From Wuchereria bancrofti (taxonomy: Eukaryota; Nematoda; Chromadorea; Rhabditida; Onchocercidae), in the NCBI GenBank assembly GCA_005281725.1, contig SSBO01000007.1, positions 874,402 through 938,401 on the forward strand: a stretch of 64,000 nt of DNA. Reading direction: 5' to 3'. Numbering within the stretch: the first letter of the stretch is position 1; the number at the start of each line of letters is the position of its first letter. The notes beneath the pieces were generated by a model. The model saw nothing but the letters and a program-made list of their open reading frames with translations. It had not been told where the DNA came from and ran no database searches. Of the stretch, positions 13,441 through 26,800 are shown piece by piece. Made by a program: the position numbers and the translations under genes.

Positions 13441-14881
13441 GGGGGAAGGTTCCGATTCACGTTGATACTTTTGTTTTGCCCTAGGTTTTTTCTCTCATTT
13501 CACGTTAATTTCTCATTTTTATGTTAATTTCATTGCTTAATTTACTCTTTGTTGTTAACTTTATTTTACAAATATATTTTCATTTGTTTATTCCGTTGCA
13601 TAATATGATGGTTAGGACTTTTTTTCATACGATCATAATTGATGAGAGCAATACCTTATATTTTTACTGATTAACATTTTCAGGTTTTATTAATTAAGAT
13701 GAATATAATAGATTAAATGAGTTGGCAAAAGTATTAAAGGAAGTTTCGTTTCTCCAACTGCCTCTAAATTTGCTGCTATTTTTTACTGTTTGATGATAAT
13801 GATGACCCTTGCTGAATCCTTATTTTGGCAAATAAATTCAAATTTCTCCTGTAATTTGAAAAGACTTAAATGAATTATTGGTTTTAATCTGATTAGTGGG
13901 TGAATTAAATGCTTGGTTAGTTGATATACTTCTGTTCTAGAGAATTTGTCTGACATACAAACATGTTTCTGTAAAAGTATTAAATGATCGATTATTCCTG
14001 AAAGTTCTATCTCTGAAAAGTTTGTGATGAGTAAATCATTAATAGTGATGGGAGCTGTAAAATACGCGGGTAATTTTCACGTTAGATATTATCCGTATAT
14101 GTAAGATAAGTATTTCGATAAATATGACGAGATATGTATGTGCGGGTAAATATCTTATTCAGAAATATGCTAAATATCTTGTTCGGCTTCTCCGTTCTTC
14201 AGTAAGTTTTGGATTTTTTTTTAAATTCAGGAAGATGGTTTAAACATATCAAATTGATCTATTATTTGATCTTAAAGGGAAGTTTTTTGTTATTGTTAAC
14301 AAAATATGCGACTTGGTACTGTTCTTGTTCGGATGGCAGAATCTTTTTTATTGTATGTATGGATTTATTCCGTACGTACTAAATATGTTGTGTACTTTGA
14401 TGATCAGACCATCTTTTTTGTCTTTTTGTAAGTTGACAGGCTATCATTATTTTGCTCTATGACTGTAAGATTCGTAATTGACAAGGAAGCATAAATTTAT
14501 CCGATGTGAGAGCCTATAACTAAAATATATTGAATTCTTGCATCTGTGATTGTTTGTGCGTATAATGTTCCGAATAGTGTGGGAGGGTTAATATTAACGG
14601 GCTGCGTTAATATGTGAAACGCGGCCCAGTTAGCTTTTTCGTTTTTTGGTTTTGAAGGGGCGAATTTTCACGGACATTTAATTGTTCTGTAATTTTTGTT
14701 TGTATAAGAATCACGAAGTGACCGTTTTGACTTTCGTTGGAAAGTAATTGCCGTGTATGAAGTTCGCGTAATTTGATTGAAGGGATTGGGAGGGAATTTT
14801 TTCAGATTTTGGAAAAATTCGTCGCTAATTGTTACGTATTTCAAATTTTAACTATCAGACAATTTGTTTAGTGAATATAAA

Positions 14882-17800
14882 ATGACGGAGCGAAAAACGG
14901 GTGGCTGGCTGTCGTCGGTAGTTGATAATATATCGGGCCTTTGGTCACGCTCACCGACTGAATCCGCTGTTACATCGAGAGAAAGTACTGATATTCAGAA
15001 TTCTTCACGTGACAGCTCCTATGAAGAGCAGTCTGAAAGTGATGTGGGTGAAGAGGATGACGATATTATTATCGAAACCGTATATGCTGGATCATCCACC
15101 ACAGTACCAACTACTAGTAGGAATCGTAAGCTTTTATTTTTAAAGTACTTATAAGTTATTTTTTGAAGCTTATTATCCTTAACAACTATATCGTGATAAA
15201 ATAGTGTTATTCCTTGGAAATCTTTCGCGACGACTACTATTGTTTTAAAGCTAAGAGCAAGTAATAAAACTGTATAATTATTACTTTGAGACATTTTGAA
15301 TAAAAATAGAACGGAAATGCTATTGAATTCTTGAGTATAATAAAAGTCATGCTTAATTTAAGTATATCATTCCCAAATTTCAAAATCCTCTGTTGAAGTG
15401 GAAATGCGGAGTGAATGTAATTTTTAGGAAATGATATCACACCAAAACAACACACTGTTCGTTATCTGAGTCCGTCGGCAATCCTAGCGGCCACACGATC
15501 TGTTACAAACTCATCCGATAAGGAGGCACTAACAAGTGTTAATGTAAGAATTTTGCATATTTATTGTTTTGCTTTCCTCTTTATGAGAATCTTTATGAGA
15601 ATATGTTTATGAGAATAAAAATAGTTTTGATATTTCGCTAACTTATTTTCGATATTTCTTCGACAGTGCGATTTTACTTGTCTTCTATTTCAGTGAAATT
15701 TTGATGGATTTGGTGAACTTTCCCCCTTGCTTTATCTTTAATTAATATTATCAAATTCGAATGTCTCTGATTTCAGCGAAAACGTGCTGCAACAAGCTGC
15801 ATTTTTGAAAATGATATAATGTGCTCGAATACCGGAAATGCGTTTACTACATCATCTATGATGGAGCCTCTTTCTAGTCGTTCTACAAAACGCTCGAGAA
15901 TCCAGCGGGATTTCGGCGATGAAAGGGTTCTTTCCTACTTCTTTTAATTTGAAGTATTTCGTTGATAATTCACTATCGTTGCTCAGAGTAATAAATGTAT
16001 GGCTTATTGGTTCACTGGATTTTATGTTTTGCAGAAAATAATGAAATACATACATTTTTTTTGCAGTCATTCCTTTCATTATCTTCGTTATCTGATGTAC
16101 CACAAACTGGAAGAAGTCATTTAAATCAGTCGTTTGCTTCATCTTTTACACCACTGAATTCGCTGGTAATAAAACCAAGAGTATCGCGTCCTTGTAGCAG
16201 CGCAACTTCGTCGTTAAGCAGTAAAACAAGAGCTATTCTTGAACAGTTAGAAAAAATTAGCTCGCCTGTCAGGGTAACTTTTTTTCAAGATTCAAGGAAT
16301 ATGTAGTGTTTGAAATAATATGAGTACTTATTTTAATACTATATTTAAACACAGAAGAGCATGTATCCAAAGACACAGGGATATACTTTTTCTTTTTTGT
16401 TGCTTTATAGACGTTTTTTGTTTGAATATGTGGAATATTTTAATTCTCACAGGAAGTGAAACGATTATCATCGTTTAATTTGGATGGTCCAGAACGTTGG
16501 GCGACCGACACCATTAGTACTGCGGTCCAAAAGCCTCCAAGAAATTCCATGTGCACCTTGTCACGTGCTCAGCTAATATCCAACATTCTTTCCACTAAAT
16601 CGAGTTCACCGTTCTGGTTAGTAGTTGTATTTGTTCACTTTGTATTTTTTAGTTTTTTTTTGCTTGTTGTATCCAGAAATGGATTTTGTTTAGGAGTAAT
16701 TTTGATTCTTTTGCATAAGATCAATAATAGCATATCGTTTTGACACAAAATTGTAATTGGTATGTTTGTATTTATCTGGATTTTAGATTCTGTTTAGTCG
16801 TTTAATGACACCAAAATTTTGATCGTAGAAAAAATAGATTTGATACAAATATTTTATGTAGATATTCAAGATTCTGTATACTCCATAATATATTTATAAA
16901 TTTGTGTTCTTTGTGTTCATCAGTAGCACTTTCAGGAGTCGTCCGGCTTATTCAGCCAAGATGGCAGATTCTTCCACTACTTCACATCCTGTTCAGATCC
17001 CAGAATATAATCAAGCAGACGCGAACCACACTCGTGAATCTAATAAAGTTCCAACTACAGAATCATCTTGTTTATCGCCGTCTAAGAAAGCTGATTTTCT
17101 GACTCCTCCAAGCAAGCCCGACCGAGAGAAAGTTTTTACCGATGACAATGTGGAGAAGTCGACAGTGTCAGCGAAGGATGCAGCATTATCCATGTCTGAT
17201 TCTGCGATTAAAACTGCAGATATCGTATTACCGCAACGTTCTTCATCTACAAAGTCGACTAATGTGTTCAGTGCTAGGGCTTTGGGCGTAGTGAGCCCAG
17301 TGAAAGAAATGATGAGAAATGATAAAGATAAATTGGTAAGAAATTGAGAACTACAATTTTCTTATAATTTTTGACCGTTCATCTCCTGATTGGAAGAAGT
17401 GGGTGTCATGTTTTGTTTTAGGGGATCTTTTTCATGGTGTTTTTCTTTGGTATCATACCAAAAGTAAATTTTTGTTTACCTTCTTAAAGTTTTTTAAGTT
17501 TCTCACCTTCAGATAAGTACAACAAAAGTCGATGGCGCTATGTTTGCTTTCGCTCCACCGATGAAACGGGGACCTTCAGCAAGTTTTCATCGCGAAGAAA
17601 CTGCTACAAATGTTAGATTTCCGTGTTGGCAGGCGAAGTATTTGCTTTATTGTAGTGACATACATGCAGTTAAACTAAAGTATTGTAAGAGAATTATCTT
17701 TCTTTTCGGTGATACTGTAGTATTAAATATAAAATCACGGGAACTCTAAACTTCAGTTTACTTCAGATTTCTCGGTCTATCCCGTCATTCACTAAAACGA

Positions 17801-20800
17801 CATTCAAGGCTACTGCTGAAAAGGCTGTAGATGGTTTTTCATTCCCGACTGAAAGTGTTTCGGAACAAATTAAGGGTACTTGTTTAATTTGAATTTTTGT
17901 TGGTTTTTGTTGGAAGAAAATTAAATGAAATGTATACATTGTCTCTTTTTAGTGGCTATTTTCACAGTTTTTGTTTTGTAGAGCAGTCATACAGTGCAGA
18001 TAAGGATAAAGAGACTCAATCAGTCACTGAAATTTCTACAATTGTCAAGGTTTGTATTAATAATTTGATTTTTTTTTTTTTGAAATTTGTGTACATATGA
18101 CAGATATCATATACTGATCACTTCGTTTAGCCTACGGATGGCAGCACTACAATATCAGACGCGTTATCTGTGAAACACCCATCAGAAAAATCGGAACAGT
18201 GGTCATGTCCGAAATGTATGGTCTTTAATAAAACGGATATTGCAAAATGCGTCTGCTGCGGTTATGAAAATATGGTGGAATCCAAGGTTAGCTGTTAATG
18301 TTAACTTGCAGAGAATAATGATTCTGCTTGATTTTCAAAGACAGTGGAATAATCATGTGGTCATGATGTAAAGTGCATGTTGATTACTAAAAGAATGTAT
18401 TTGTAATTTACCCTACATATTTGTATTTTTAAAACTATTCCAGCCATGGACATGTAGTGAATGTTGGATTTCTAATAAATCAACTGATGACAAATGCATC
18501 GCTTGCGGTAATCCTAAACAAAGTAATGGTAAAGGTGTAAAGTTAACGGATATAAGTGTCAAAAGTAGCTCATTTACCAACGTTTTTGGTGATCGTACTT
18601 TCAAACCTGTACCTTCTACTGGAGGTATCGTATTTTTATATTCCACAGTTTATCTACATTTATGGGTATTTCGAGAAATCTGAGGGGAAACTAAATTTCT
18701 GACAGTTATGCGGGATAAACTTTTTCCTTTTACATGATTATTTCCCTTGACACTTCCTTAATATTTTGCTTTTCTGTGTAATTTTAAGGCGAGAGAATTG
18801 TAGAATTCATCCTTCATTTTCAATTCTAGTTTCAGGCATTTCATTCGGTTTTTCTGCTGCGAAACCTGGTACTGACGAATCTAGTTTATCATTAACGACA
18901 TCTGCTCCAGCAACAACGAAAGCATTAAATCCAGCCACTGTTGTTAATGGAAACACTAATACTGAAGCATCATTGAAATTTGGTTTATCGTCGAGCACGT
19001 CAACACCAAATTTTGGTTTTGGAAAAGCTCCGGAGACAAATTGTCTACCAACAGTAACTGAAGGTTCGTGTGCTTGGGTGTTTGGAAACACTTGAACTTT
19101 TCATCCTTCACAAGTTTATAATCTTTATCATATTCATCAAACTTTTTCAGAATATATAGAATGCGAATAACTTCCTTTAATTTTTATAGAACAACCTTCG
19201 ATGTTACCGTCTCATCATCCGCCAAGTGCATCATTAAATTTTGGCGTTTCCTTTGGTTCTGTAACAACAGCCTCATTCGTTCCTTCTTTGACTCGCTCAT
19301 CACTTTCTTTCCCAACATTAACTGTGACAACATCAGCAGCTACAACTCTACCTCTGTCCGAAAGCACTTTCAGCATTCCAGTTTCAATAAATACGAATCC
19401 GTTCACATTTGGATCTTCCAGTACAACAACAGGTATGTGTTTCGAAAGACGTTTAAATTATGAAGCTATCAAACACAGGCCTAAAGCAATTGCCTTTCAA
19501 TTTTAATCTTCAAAATTTAATACAAAATTATCGTTTAGCCGAGGAGATTAAAACAGCGACTGCACCGTTGTTTTCCTTTGGTTCTTCATTTCCTGCTGTT
19601 ACAACCGATACTTCTGCCGTAACCACTACCACTTCGCTGCCATTATTTGGTGCAGCTTTACCTGAATTGCCGACTCCCAAAGGTGAGATTTTATTTTGTT
19701 GAAGTTTTAAAGAATTGAATAGAATTTTATTGCATGGAAATTTATATAAAATGTGTATTCGGCGTTCGAATCCAATAAAAGTGCTGAGGAAAAGTTATGC
19801 TGAGTTGTTTAAATTGTGTAGTGTTCTATTCAGTCTTTCAAAAATATTTCAATTTTATAGCGCCGCTTTTTGGAGCCAGTGGCGGATCAGTATCAAGTCC
19901 AGAAGCAAGCCATGATGTTGTCGAAATGAGTTCACCTACAACCTCACCGGTAGCCCCTTCGGCAACAGTTGGGTCCTTTGGTGTGTCTAAATCGTCGAAT
20001 TCTTTATTCAGTTTTGGTGCTTCGAATACTTCAAACCCAAGTACTGGGTAAAGTGATGCTTTGTCATATGGTTCTTTATTCTAGTTTTTTGGCCGAGAAT
20101 TGACTTTATAATTCATACTGATGGTAGAGTGTAATATTTGAAGAATTTTGTACTTTTTCTAGATACTACCAATTTGACATAAATTTTGAAACACATTGTC
20201 GTTTTCGACATTCATAATACCAGTAGTATTGAAAGATTACCTGTGTTTTTGACTTGCAAGCTGAGCATCATGATCTACCTATTTCAGAACACTGTTCGGG
20301 AATTTGCAAACAACCGTACAAAATCTGGTCGCTGCACCAAGTACCTCGTTGTTTTCATTTGGACAGCAGCAAACGCCGGTTGCGCCGAAGCCTTTTGAGC
20401 CACCAGCCTCATTGACATCACCCCCGTCAGCTTTCAATTTCGGTACCACAGCGTCAAACGGTGCAGCGGGATTTGTTTTTGGTTCGACTTCGCCGCCACC
20501 AAGTTTTACATTTGGTGCACAGCAACCAGTGAATAGTTAGTTCTTATTTCTGCGTTTATTTATAATATTTCTTGTCTTTAATTATTTAGCATAGTGTTTT
20601 AAAGATTTTGTTATTACAGTTTTCAATTGCTATGCTATTATTCGAGAAAAGTCGCCTGGAAGTTTATTTATTGATATATCCTACTTTTAGATGCAGCTTC
20701 AACAACATTCAATTTCACTCCTGCAGCAGCTGCACCTTCTTTTGGGTAAGAATGCTTTCAGTGGATTTAATGTCTAACATATCTCAATGAATTGAACTTA

Positions 20801-21167
20801 AAAGAGAATTTTTAAAGAAATCGTGGTTTATTACGAAAAGGAAGATCTGGTAAAATTCTGTCATCCTGCTCGGTTTTTTTTTCCTTTTTTGGAAAATCAC
20901 GATTTCTTTTAAAGAAAAATTTTTTCCCCCACGTGGTGTAAAAGTAGATCTTATCTGCAAAAAGTTGTTTTATATATGTTTTTCATTTGAAAAAACTTTT
21001 TCAGTTCTTTGCTTTTTTTCTTTTTATGATTTGTGCTTTGTGCTTAATGAAGATTTATTTGCAGAAATATTCCGGGATCAGCACCAACAACCAACTTCTT
21101 CTCTGTGGGTTCAACATCATCGACGACTACGCGAAAGATGTTAAAAGCACGACGAATGAGGAAATAG
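14882..21167 (+). CDS. npp-7: Nup153-type FG nucleoporin with two RanBP2 zinc fingers
   Basis: Nuclear-basket component of the pore, involved in transport and Ran binding. Exons: 14882-15125, 15428-15543, 15777-15926, 16067-16273, 16453-16616, 16924-17335, 17513-17611, 17767-17875, 17982-18049, 18131-18286, 18444-18624, 18836-19063, 19190-19432, 19539-19682, 19861-20047, 20288-20535, 20691-20745, 21065-21167. All junctions fit and give 1037 residues. The N-terminus (MTERKTGGWLSSVVDNISG) is an amphipathic start followed by an acidic patch. Two W-x-C-x2-C-x10-C-x2-C zinc fingers sit at about 547-566 and 577-596. After about residue 640 come Ser/Thr-rich repeats with FGF, FSFG, LFG and FTFG, ending in a basic RKMLKARRMRK tail. 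Zinc fingers followed by FG repeats is the Nup153 order. An acceptor-like CAG precedes the start. Alternative: another FG/zinc-finger nucleoporin. Confidence 0.87.
20814..20909. repeat. 12-bp inverted repeat in a nucleoporin intron
   Basis: AAAGAAATCGTG at 20814-20825 is the exact reverse complement of 20898-20909, with a loop of about 72 bp. It lies in the last intron of the nucleoporin gene. Possibly a remnant of an inverted insertion. Confidence 0.5.
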
Positions 21168-23119
21168 TCATGAATTTATCTTTCATTTTTTATGGAAAAA
21201 TTAATTGGTTCGCTTGATATTTTTCGTGATGCTAGAATCTCTTATGTTTTTTTTTTTAATTATTATTTGGAATTATGAATTAAGTCGTTCCTTCTTAATA
21301 TCTTTCGAAATAACGTAGATGAAACAAATCGCGTCACTTATCTTTAAGGTGCAATTTCCGACATTTCATGAACAGTGCAAATAATAGAAGTCATTTTTCT
21401 TTTTCCTCATTCTAACTGGTATTTCACTGGTTGGCCATACAATTGATTAAATTTTAGAACTTGATGATAATGATTATGCAGATGGTACAATTTGAAACCT
21501 ATCTTTTATCTAGATAATGTTATAAATTCCAGCGAAGATTTATAAGTGTGAAATATTTGAAGAATATTACCGTACAGCTATGTTTGACATTTATATTTGA
21601 AATAATTTCTTTTGTGACGTAAAAATGTTTTCGATAAACTCTGCGGCCAACGTATTATTGCGCGCTCAATGTGATTTGTGTTACTGTTGCATCCTTATTG
21701 AATTGTCTCTCCGGTATTGCTGGTTGGTGTTTCTCAAATTGAAATGTTTGGAAAACCGTAGAAATAAGAGCTATAGTTCTAAATCTTTGATGCATCTTTC
21801 TGCTACAGTGGATGGTTGGTTGCTGTAACAGCAGTATTCTACTACTTTTTCTTAATTTACTCATGTTTGAAAACATCTTTAGATCTCGGGTATCAATTGT
21901 TGTTCATTCTATTGTGGTTAACTGAAGTTGTATTTTCGACCGTCATCCTTGAAAATGTTGGTGTGTTTAAATATTAAAATGTTTCCAATATCTTGTATTC
22001 TGTCCTTTTTTTCTGGTCACTTGCAGAAATTCAGTATTGTGCCCAGTTTCTTTTCTAATTCATTTAAAAAGATTTTTTTTATTTCTTTGTTGATTACTTG
22101 CAGTTGTTTTGTTTCTAATTTAACTACAGCAAGCCCTTTTTTAAATTACATATCTTGGAAGGATATAGAGGAATTCTGATGTTTTAATCAAAGAAGGCAT
22201 TTTAAAAACCTTCAGACCTTCAATCGTATAATATTCAGATAGAGCTCTGGCCTATCCCAGTCATGATTTTTTTTTTGTTGTTGAAATTCTCACGTATAAA
22301 ATAGAATGATTTCTTTATTATGTAATAAACTGCCTTCTTTCCTTTCTGTTTAACTGATATTTCTACATGGTTTTTTTTAATCTTTTTTCTTAAATAGATT
22401 GTGTTGAAATGTTTCGTAAATTCCAGTTTATTTCGTATCGCTTTATTTTAGACATTTTAAAGCGAATATTGTCCGATAATATTACTTTTATCATCCAATA
22501 ATGTGAATTTTAGTGCTAACTTTGTTGACGTTCATTGAATTTTGCTCCAACTTTTTTTCTTTTTTTGAAGTTACTATAACTTGTAGTTCTTTTTTGAACA
22601 GTTTAATGTTTTTCCCTCTTATTTTTCAAATTTGTTGCTCGATATTTTGCTACGAAAACAGTAAATATACTTTGGTTAGTTTTGACCAATATTCTCAAAG
22701 CGAAAATGTCATAAACGCTCTTTGATACTTCATACTTTATCGGTGTGCGTGGTTAAGATGTAATGAACAGCACGAAGGGATTCAAAATGTTTGGTTGTTC
22801 GAGTGTTATAAATGTATACATGTGTGCATACATGAAATTCTTTTTTTTATTCGGGTAACCTACGAACTTGTTGATCTTGAAAATTATGTACGGTTCTTTT
22901 TCTGGCCCTTTTTTAGCAAACTAGTGGCGGTAAGTCTTTGTAGTTCTATATTTACAGAATTCATTTTGTTGGATACAGAACAATTTGATTTTGTGTAAGA
23001 ATACCGTAGAATCAAGAATCGGAGAATTATGCGTCTGACATCGTGCCTACATTACGTATCATTTTAGTGCGTTATAAAATTTAATTCAGATTTTAAGGGA
23101 ACTGTCGGACAAACTGGCG
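21168..23119. other. Intergenic region, nucleoporin to TRMT112
   Basis: About 1.95 kb of T-rich plus strand. Open stretches are short and rich in Phe, Leu and Cys from poly-T, and no splice-supported exon or RNA gene was seen. It must contain the nucleoporin 3' UTR and the TRMT112 promoter. The spacing is large for a nematode operon. Confidence 0.6.
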
Positions 23120-23494
23120 ATGAAGTTACTTACGCATAATTTCCTGTCATCAGTCTTTCTGAAAGGTGTTACGGAGGGTTATCCACTAATTTTGTCAGCG
23201 ACAAGAAAAGAAATAACGGAACACGAATATAACGACTCGTTTATACAACGGATGATTCCAAAACTAAACTATAGTGCTTTTCGAGAAGCAGCACTAAGTA
23301 TAGGTGAAGGTGATAAATTGCCTGAGCAATTGCCTGAGAAATTGGAAGATAAAGAGTTGAAGAATGAATTGCATCGCTTATTAGTATGCTTAGAAGTCAT
23401 CGAAGGTGAATTGAAATGTCCTGAAAGTGGACGAGTTTTCCCAATTCGTGATGGTATACCAAATATGCTGACAGATGCAAATGAGATCAAGTAG
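23120..23494 (+). CDS. TRMT112: TRMT112, activator subunit of methyltransferases
   Basis: A small zinc-binding-type scaffold that stabilises and activates several methyltransferases of tRNA, rRNA and release factors (the TRMT11, BUD23, HemK2/N6AMT1 and METTL5 families). It is a single uninterrupted exon of 124 residues, close to the family's usual length of about 125. The start MKLLTHNFLSS matches the conserved family N-terminus, which fixes the start codon. The C-terminal part has GELKCPESGRVFPIRDGIPN followed by ML, the Trm112 signature. Here the second half keeps a single Cys (CPESG), as in animal homologs that have lost the full Cys4 zinc site of yeast. Single-exon structure is unusual beside its many-exon neighbours. 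It converges with the CEP290-like gene. Confidence 0.95.
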   Translation: MKLLTHNFLSSVFLKGVTEGYPLILSATRKEITEHEYNDSFIQRMIPKLNYSAFREAALSIGEGDKLPEQLPEKLEDKELKNELHRLLVCLEVIEGELKCPESGRVFPIRDGIPNMLTDANEIK

Positions 23495-23862
23495 CCTGTT
23501 TGTTCATTTTGCTGTTTATATTAGTTGTACAGCAATATATATTGTTTAAATCGGATTGTTTTGTTTTTTTCAATTTAAAGAAGATACTTCATATAATACA
23601 AAGTCCTCAATTAATCAATTTTGGGTCATCTTTTGATGTTTTATTTGCTTTGTTGTTATTTTGAAGTATTTTTGGAATTGTTTGAGCAGTTAAGATAAAT
23701 GTTGTTCATCTTTTATTAAGAGGAATATCTACATTACTTCAATTTCGTCATTTAGTGTCACTTTATTGATCGCAGAAGAAATGAGCATCAATTTTACTTA
23801 ACTAAAAGCAGTATCGAAATGCATGAGACATATTCATTTCCAAAAAATATTACTCATGAATG
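23495..23862. other. Convergent intergenic spacer, TRMT112 / CEP290-like
   Basis: A 368-bp spacer between two 3' ends facing each other. Only AT-rich 3'-UTR-like sequence is visible. Confidence 0.7.
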
Positions 23863-26800
23863 CTACAGCAAATTTTGCCATTTTTCTCGTTCCAACTCTT
23901 CGATTCGCTGTTGCTGAAAATTAAATTTAATGAAGTATGGAGGATTGAAACGGAGTGCGGTAGTAATGTGGAAGGCGATCAATGCGATATATTTGGGAGC
24001 TTACATGATGAAGATTAAGGTTGTATGAGGGTTGTCGATGACAAAATTACTAGATTGATACATACATGTAAGACTATAAGATTGTTTGTTGATACAGTCT
24101 AAAATAGTAAACCTAAACTACTTATAACCAAGATAACATCTATTGATCAAATTTCATTCATCGTGAAATGACTAATTGCTAAACAAATAAAAGTTAAATG
24201 CAAGCAGGTAAACAACAACTTGTTGTTCGATAACTTTTTCTTTAGCCATAAGTTTATCGCGTAAGACAGCAACTGCACCACAATCATATTTTCGCTCATT
24301 TAATTTATCAGTAAGTAATCGAATCTCTTCACGTTGTTGCTCAATTTCTGTCTCCAATTTGATTAATTGTTCCATTAAATTATCAAACTGAAAATATCCC
24401 ATAAATTTTTAAACTTTCTTTTTTTTGGTTTGAAAATATAAAATTATCTGTTGTAAGATAATTTTCAAGCATGAATTTCTCATTCATACTGATTTGGTAT
24501 TAGAATTTCTTATCTTCCTCATTATCTACCAGAGGTGAAGAATAGAAGAATAACTAACCTGTTCAGCTTTTTCTTTCAATTTACGTAGCTCTTCATCAGG
24601 TATGTTCTTTATTATATCTTTACTTATTTTAGTGGTTTTATCTCTTGCTTTTATATCTTTTGGTATTTTTTCTTTCTCGCTAATACTTACCAATAATTCA
24701 TTGCTTTCCTTAAATAAAAACACATTTGTAGAAGTATTTTCATTTAATTTGCTAATTTAATAATAATGGTAATAATCTAATTTTAATAATAATTCAATTT
24801 AATTTAAAGTTCATTAGACATTCATTTGCTTAAAGTTCATTAGAAATTAGTGGAATCAAATAAGATAGAACCTTTTTCATTTGAACAATTTTTTGATTCA
24901 AATATATATTTGTCTCTTCTGATGTCTTTAACCGATCATTTATCATTTTCATTTGCAAATTGCTCATTTCCTTCTCACTCTTCAATTTTTTTATCATTTC
25001 TTGTAATCGTTTCAGTTCGGTATTTCGGATATTTTCTGATTTATGCAATTGCATAATTTGTTCATCACGTTTTTTTAACTTCTCGCATGCTTCCTGTTCA
25101 CGTTGTTGCGTTTCTTTCAATTTTTTCCGGAGTAGATTAACGTTACTTTCACGTGCTTTCTTCTCATGCCATTTTGATACCTCTTCCTAATATTATAATT
25201 TCTCAGAAATTAGAATAAATAAACTAGAGCTGATATAATTTAATCTATCAAGGAAAAAAGAAGAAAAAAGAAAAAGTAAACCTGTGGATTTTTAATGGAT
25301 TGATTTTTCTGTAATCGATCAATGATTTCTTTTTGTTCTTGGCTCAATTTTTTTTGATTTCTGGCTTCTATTTTAAGATCAGAAAGTTCTTGTTGAAGTC
25401 TAAAATGAATTGTTGAAGATGTCAATTGTAAATGAAAAAAAATGTTTCATTTTCTCTAGAGTTAATCAAATTTTTGGAATATTTGTTCATTCGGATGAAA
25501 CATTTATTTTCTTTTTTTGCTTTTATTTTAGATGATTGTTTACATAGTCGAAAAAGTCATCGCTTTCATTGAAAAAGAGAAATGAATAAACTAAATGAAT
25601 TTTTTGTAGTATTAATTATTTGAAAAATAAATTAATTTTTACCTCATAACAATAGCATCCGATTCCAGGTTAATATTGGATGTGTAGCTATGCTTGATTT
25701 CAGATAATGCCTCAACTCGAATACTTTCATATGCTTTTTCCAGTTCCTAAATATAATATTTATCGTTAGAGCTTAATATTTCTAGATATGTCTTTTATCA
25801 AATTAGAGTGAATCCAAAACTTCTTGTCATTTCTCTGTTGCTTCCTCCTTACATGATCAGTACGTCAAATATATGTAATTTATGGTACTAATAATTTTAA
25901 ATAAATATTAGATCAAAAAAAAAAAACTTTCAAATGAAATGTTAAACCTTATTTTTAATATGTAATGCAGCATTACGTTGTTTCAAATCCCTAATTTCCA
26001 TACGCATTATCATTATCTTTGATTCTTCTTTTCGTAATGCTTCCATTACGACATCGTTATTTTGCGTTTCTGTCACTTCAATTGGCGTAGTATGCATAAT
26101 CGATTGTACTAATGATGGTGTATGTAACTGTGATTCTTGATTACTAATACTTTTTCTTGATTCGTCTATCCTATTAGATAAGTTATTCTCTTCATTCAAA
26201 ATGGTTCCATTTGTAATTTCATCGTTATCATCATTATCACTGATCATTGGCAAATCAATTTGCGTACTAATTTCAGCATAATCCTTAGTTTGATTGTGAG
26301 AATGAAGATCTTTTGTAAGTTTTCGATTTGCCTTAATGAATTGTTCAATTTCATTTCGTAATTTAACTATTTCCATATCTTTTGCTTCAATATCAATATT
26401 ATAATTTTGTAATAAAATTTCGCTTGATGTTCGCAATTTTTGTTTTGCAGTTGGCGATGAATTATCAATGATTTCACGCACATTTTGTTCATCTGGCACA
26501 ATTTTCAACAATGACTTGTATTTTTCAATAACTTCATCTTTATACTTCAATTGTTCCTGAAAATTTGCATATGGAATGAAAAAGAAGAATCGAAATATTA
26601 TACTGATCGAATTGGGGTGATTTTTCAATTTTTTTATAACGAATTTTAATTTTGATAAGTTTTCTTTTTTCTCATTTGATAAACTTACTGATTTTTTTAA
26701 TTAAATTAACAAACAATTCTTTAACAAAGTAGCAATATTACGACAGCATTTTTTTCTTTTTTAAATTTAATTTTTTTTAAGAAACTGTAAAATTCAAATG

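Larger units (their letters stand above)
10753..14881. other. Intergenic region between unc-40 and the nucleoporin gene
   Basis: Must hold the first unc-40 exon(s), which I could not locate, and the nucleoporin promoter. Supported contents are the hairpin near 11.75 kb, the inverted-repeat element at 12.0-12.6 kb and the GC-rich patch at 13.2-13.4 kb. The stretch 13440-14881 is T-rich on the plus strand with no supported coding sequence. An acceptor-like CAG at 14856-14858, 24 bp before the nucleoporin start, could be a spliced-leader site. Confidence 0.6.

Noticed and set aside
14922..15143. Second open frame over the first nucleoporin exon
   Set aside because: Shadow frame; the overlapping frame starting at 14882 splices on in phase to the FG/zinc-finger protein.
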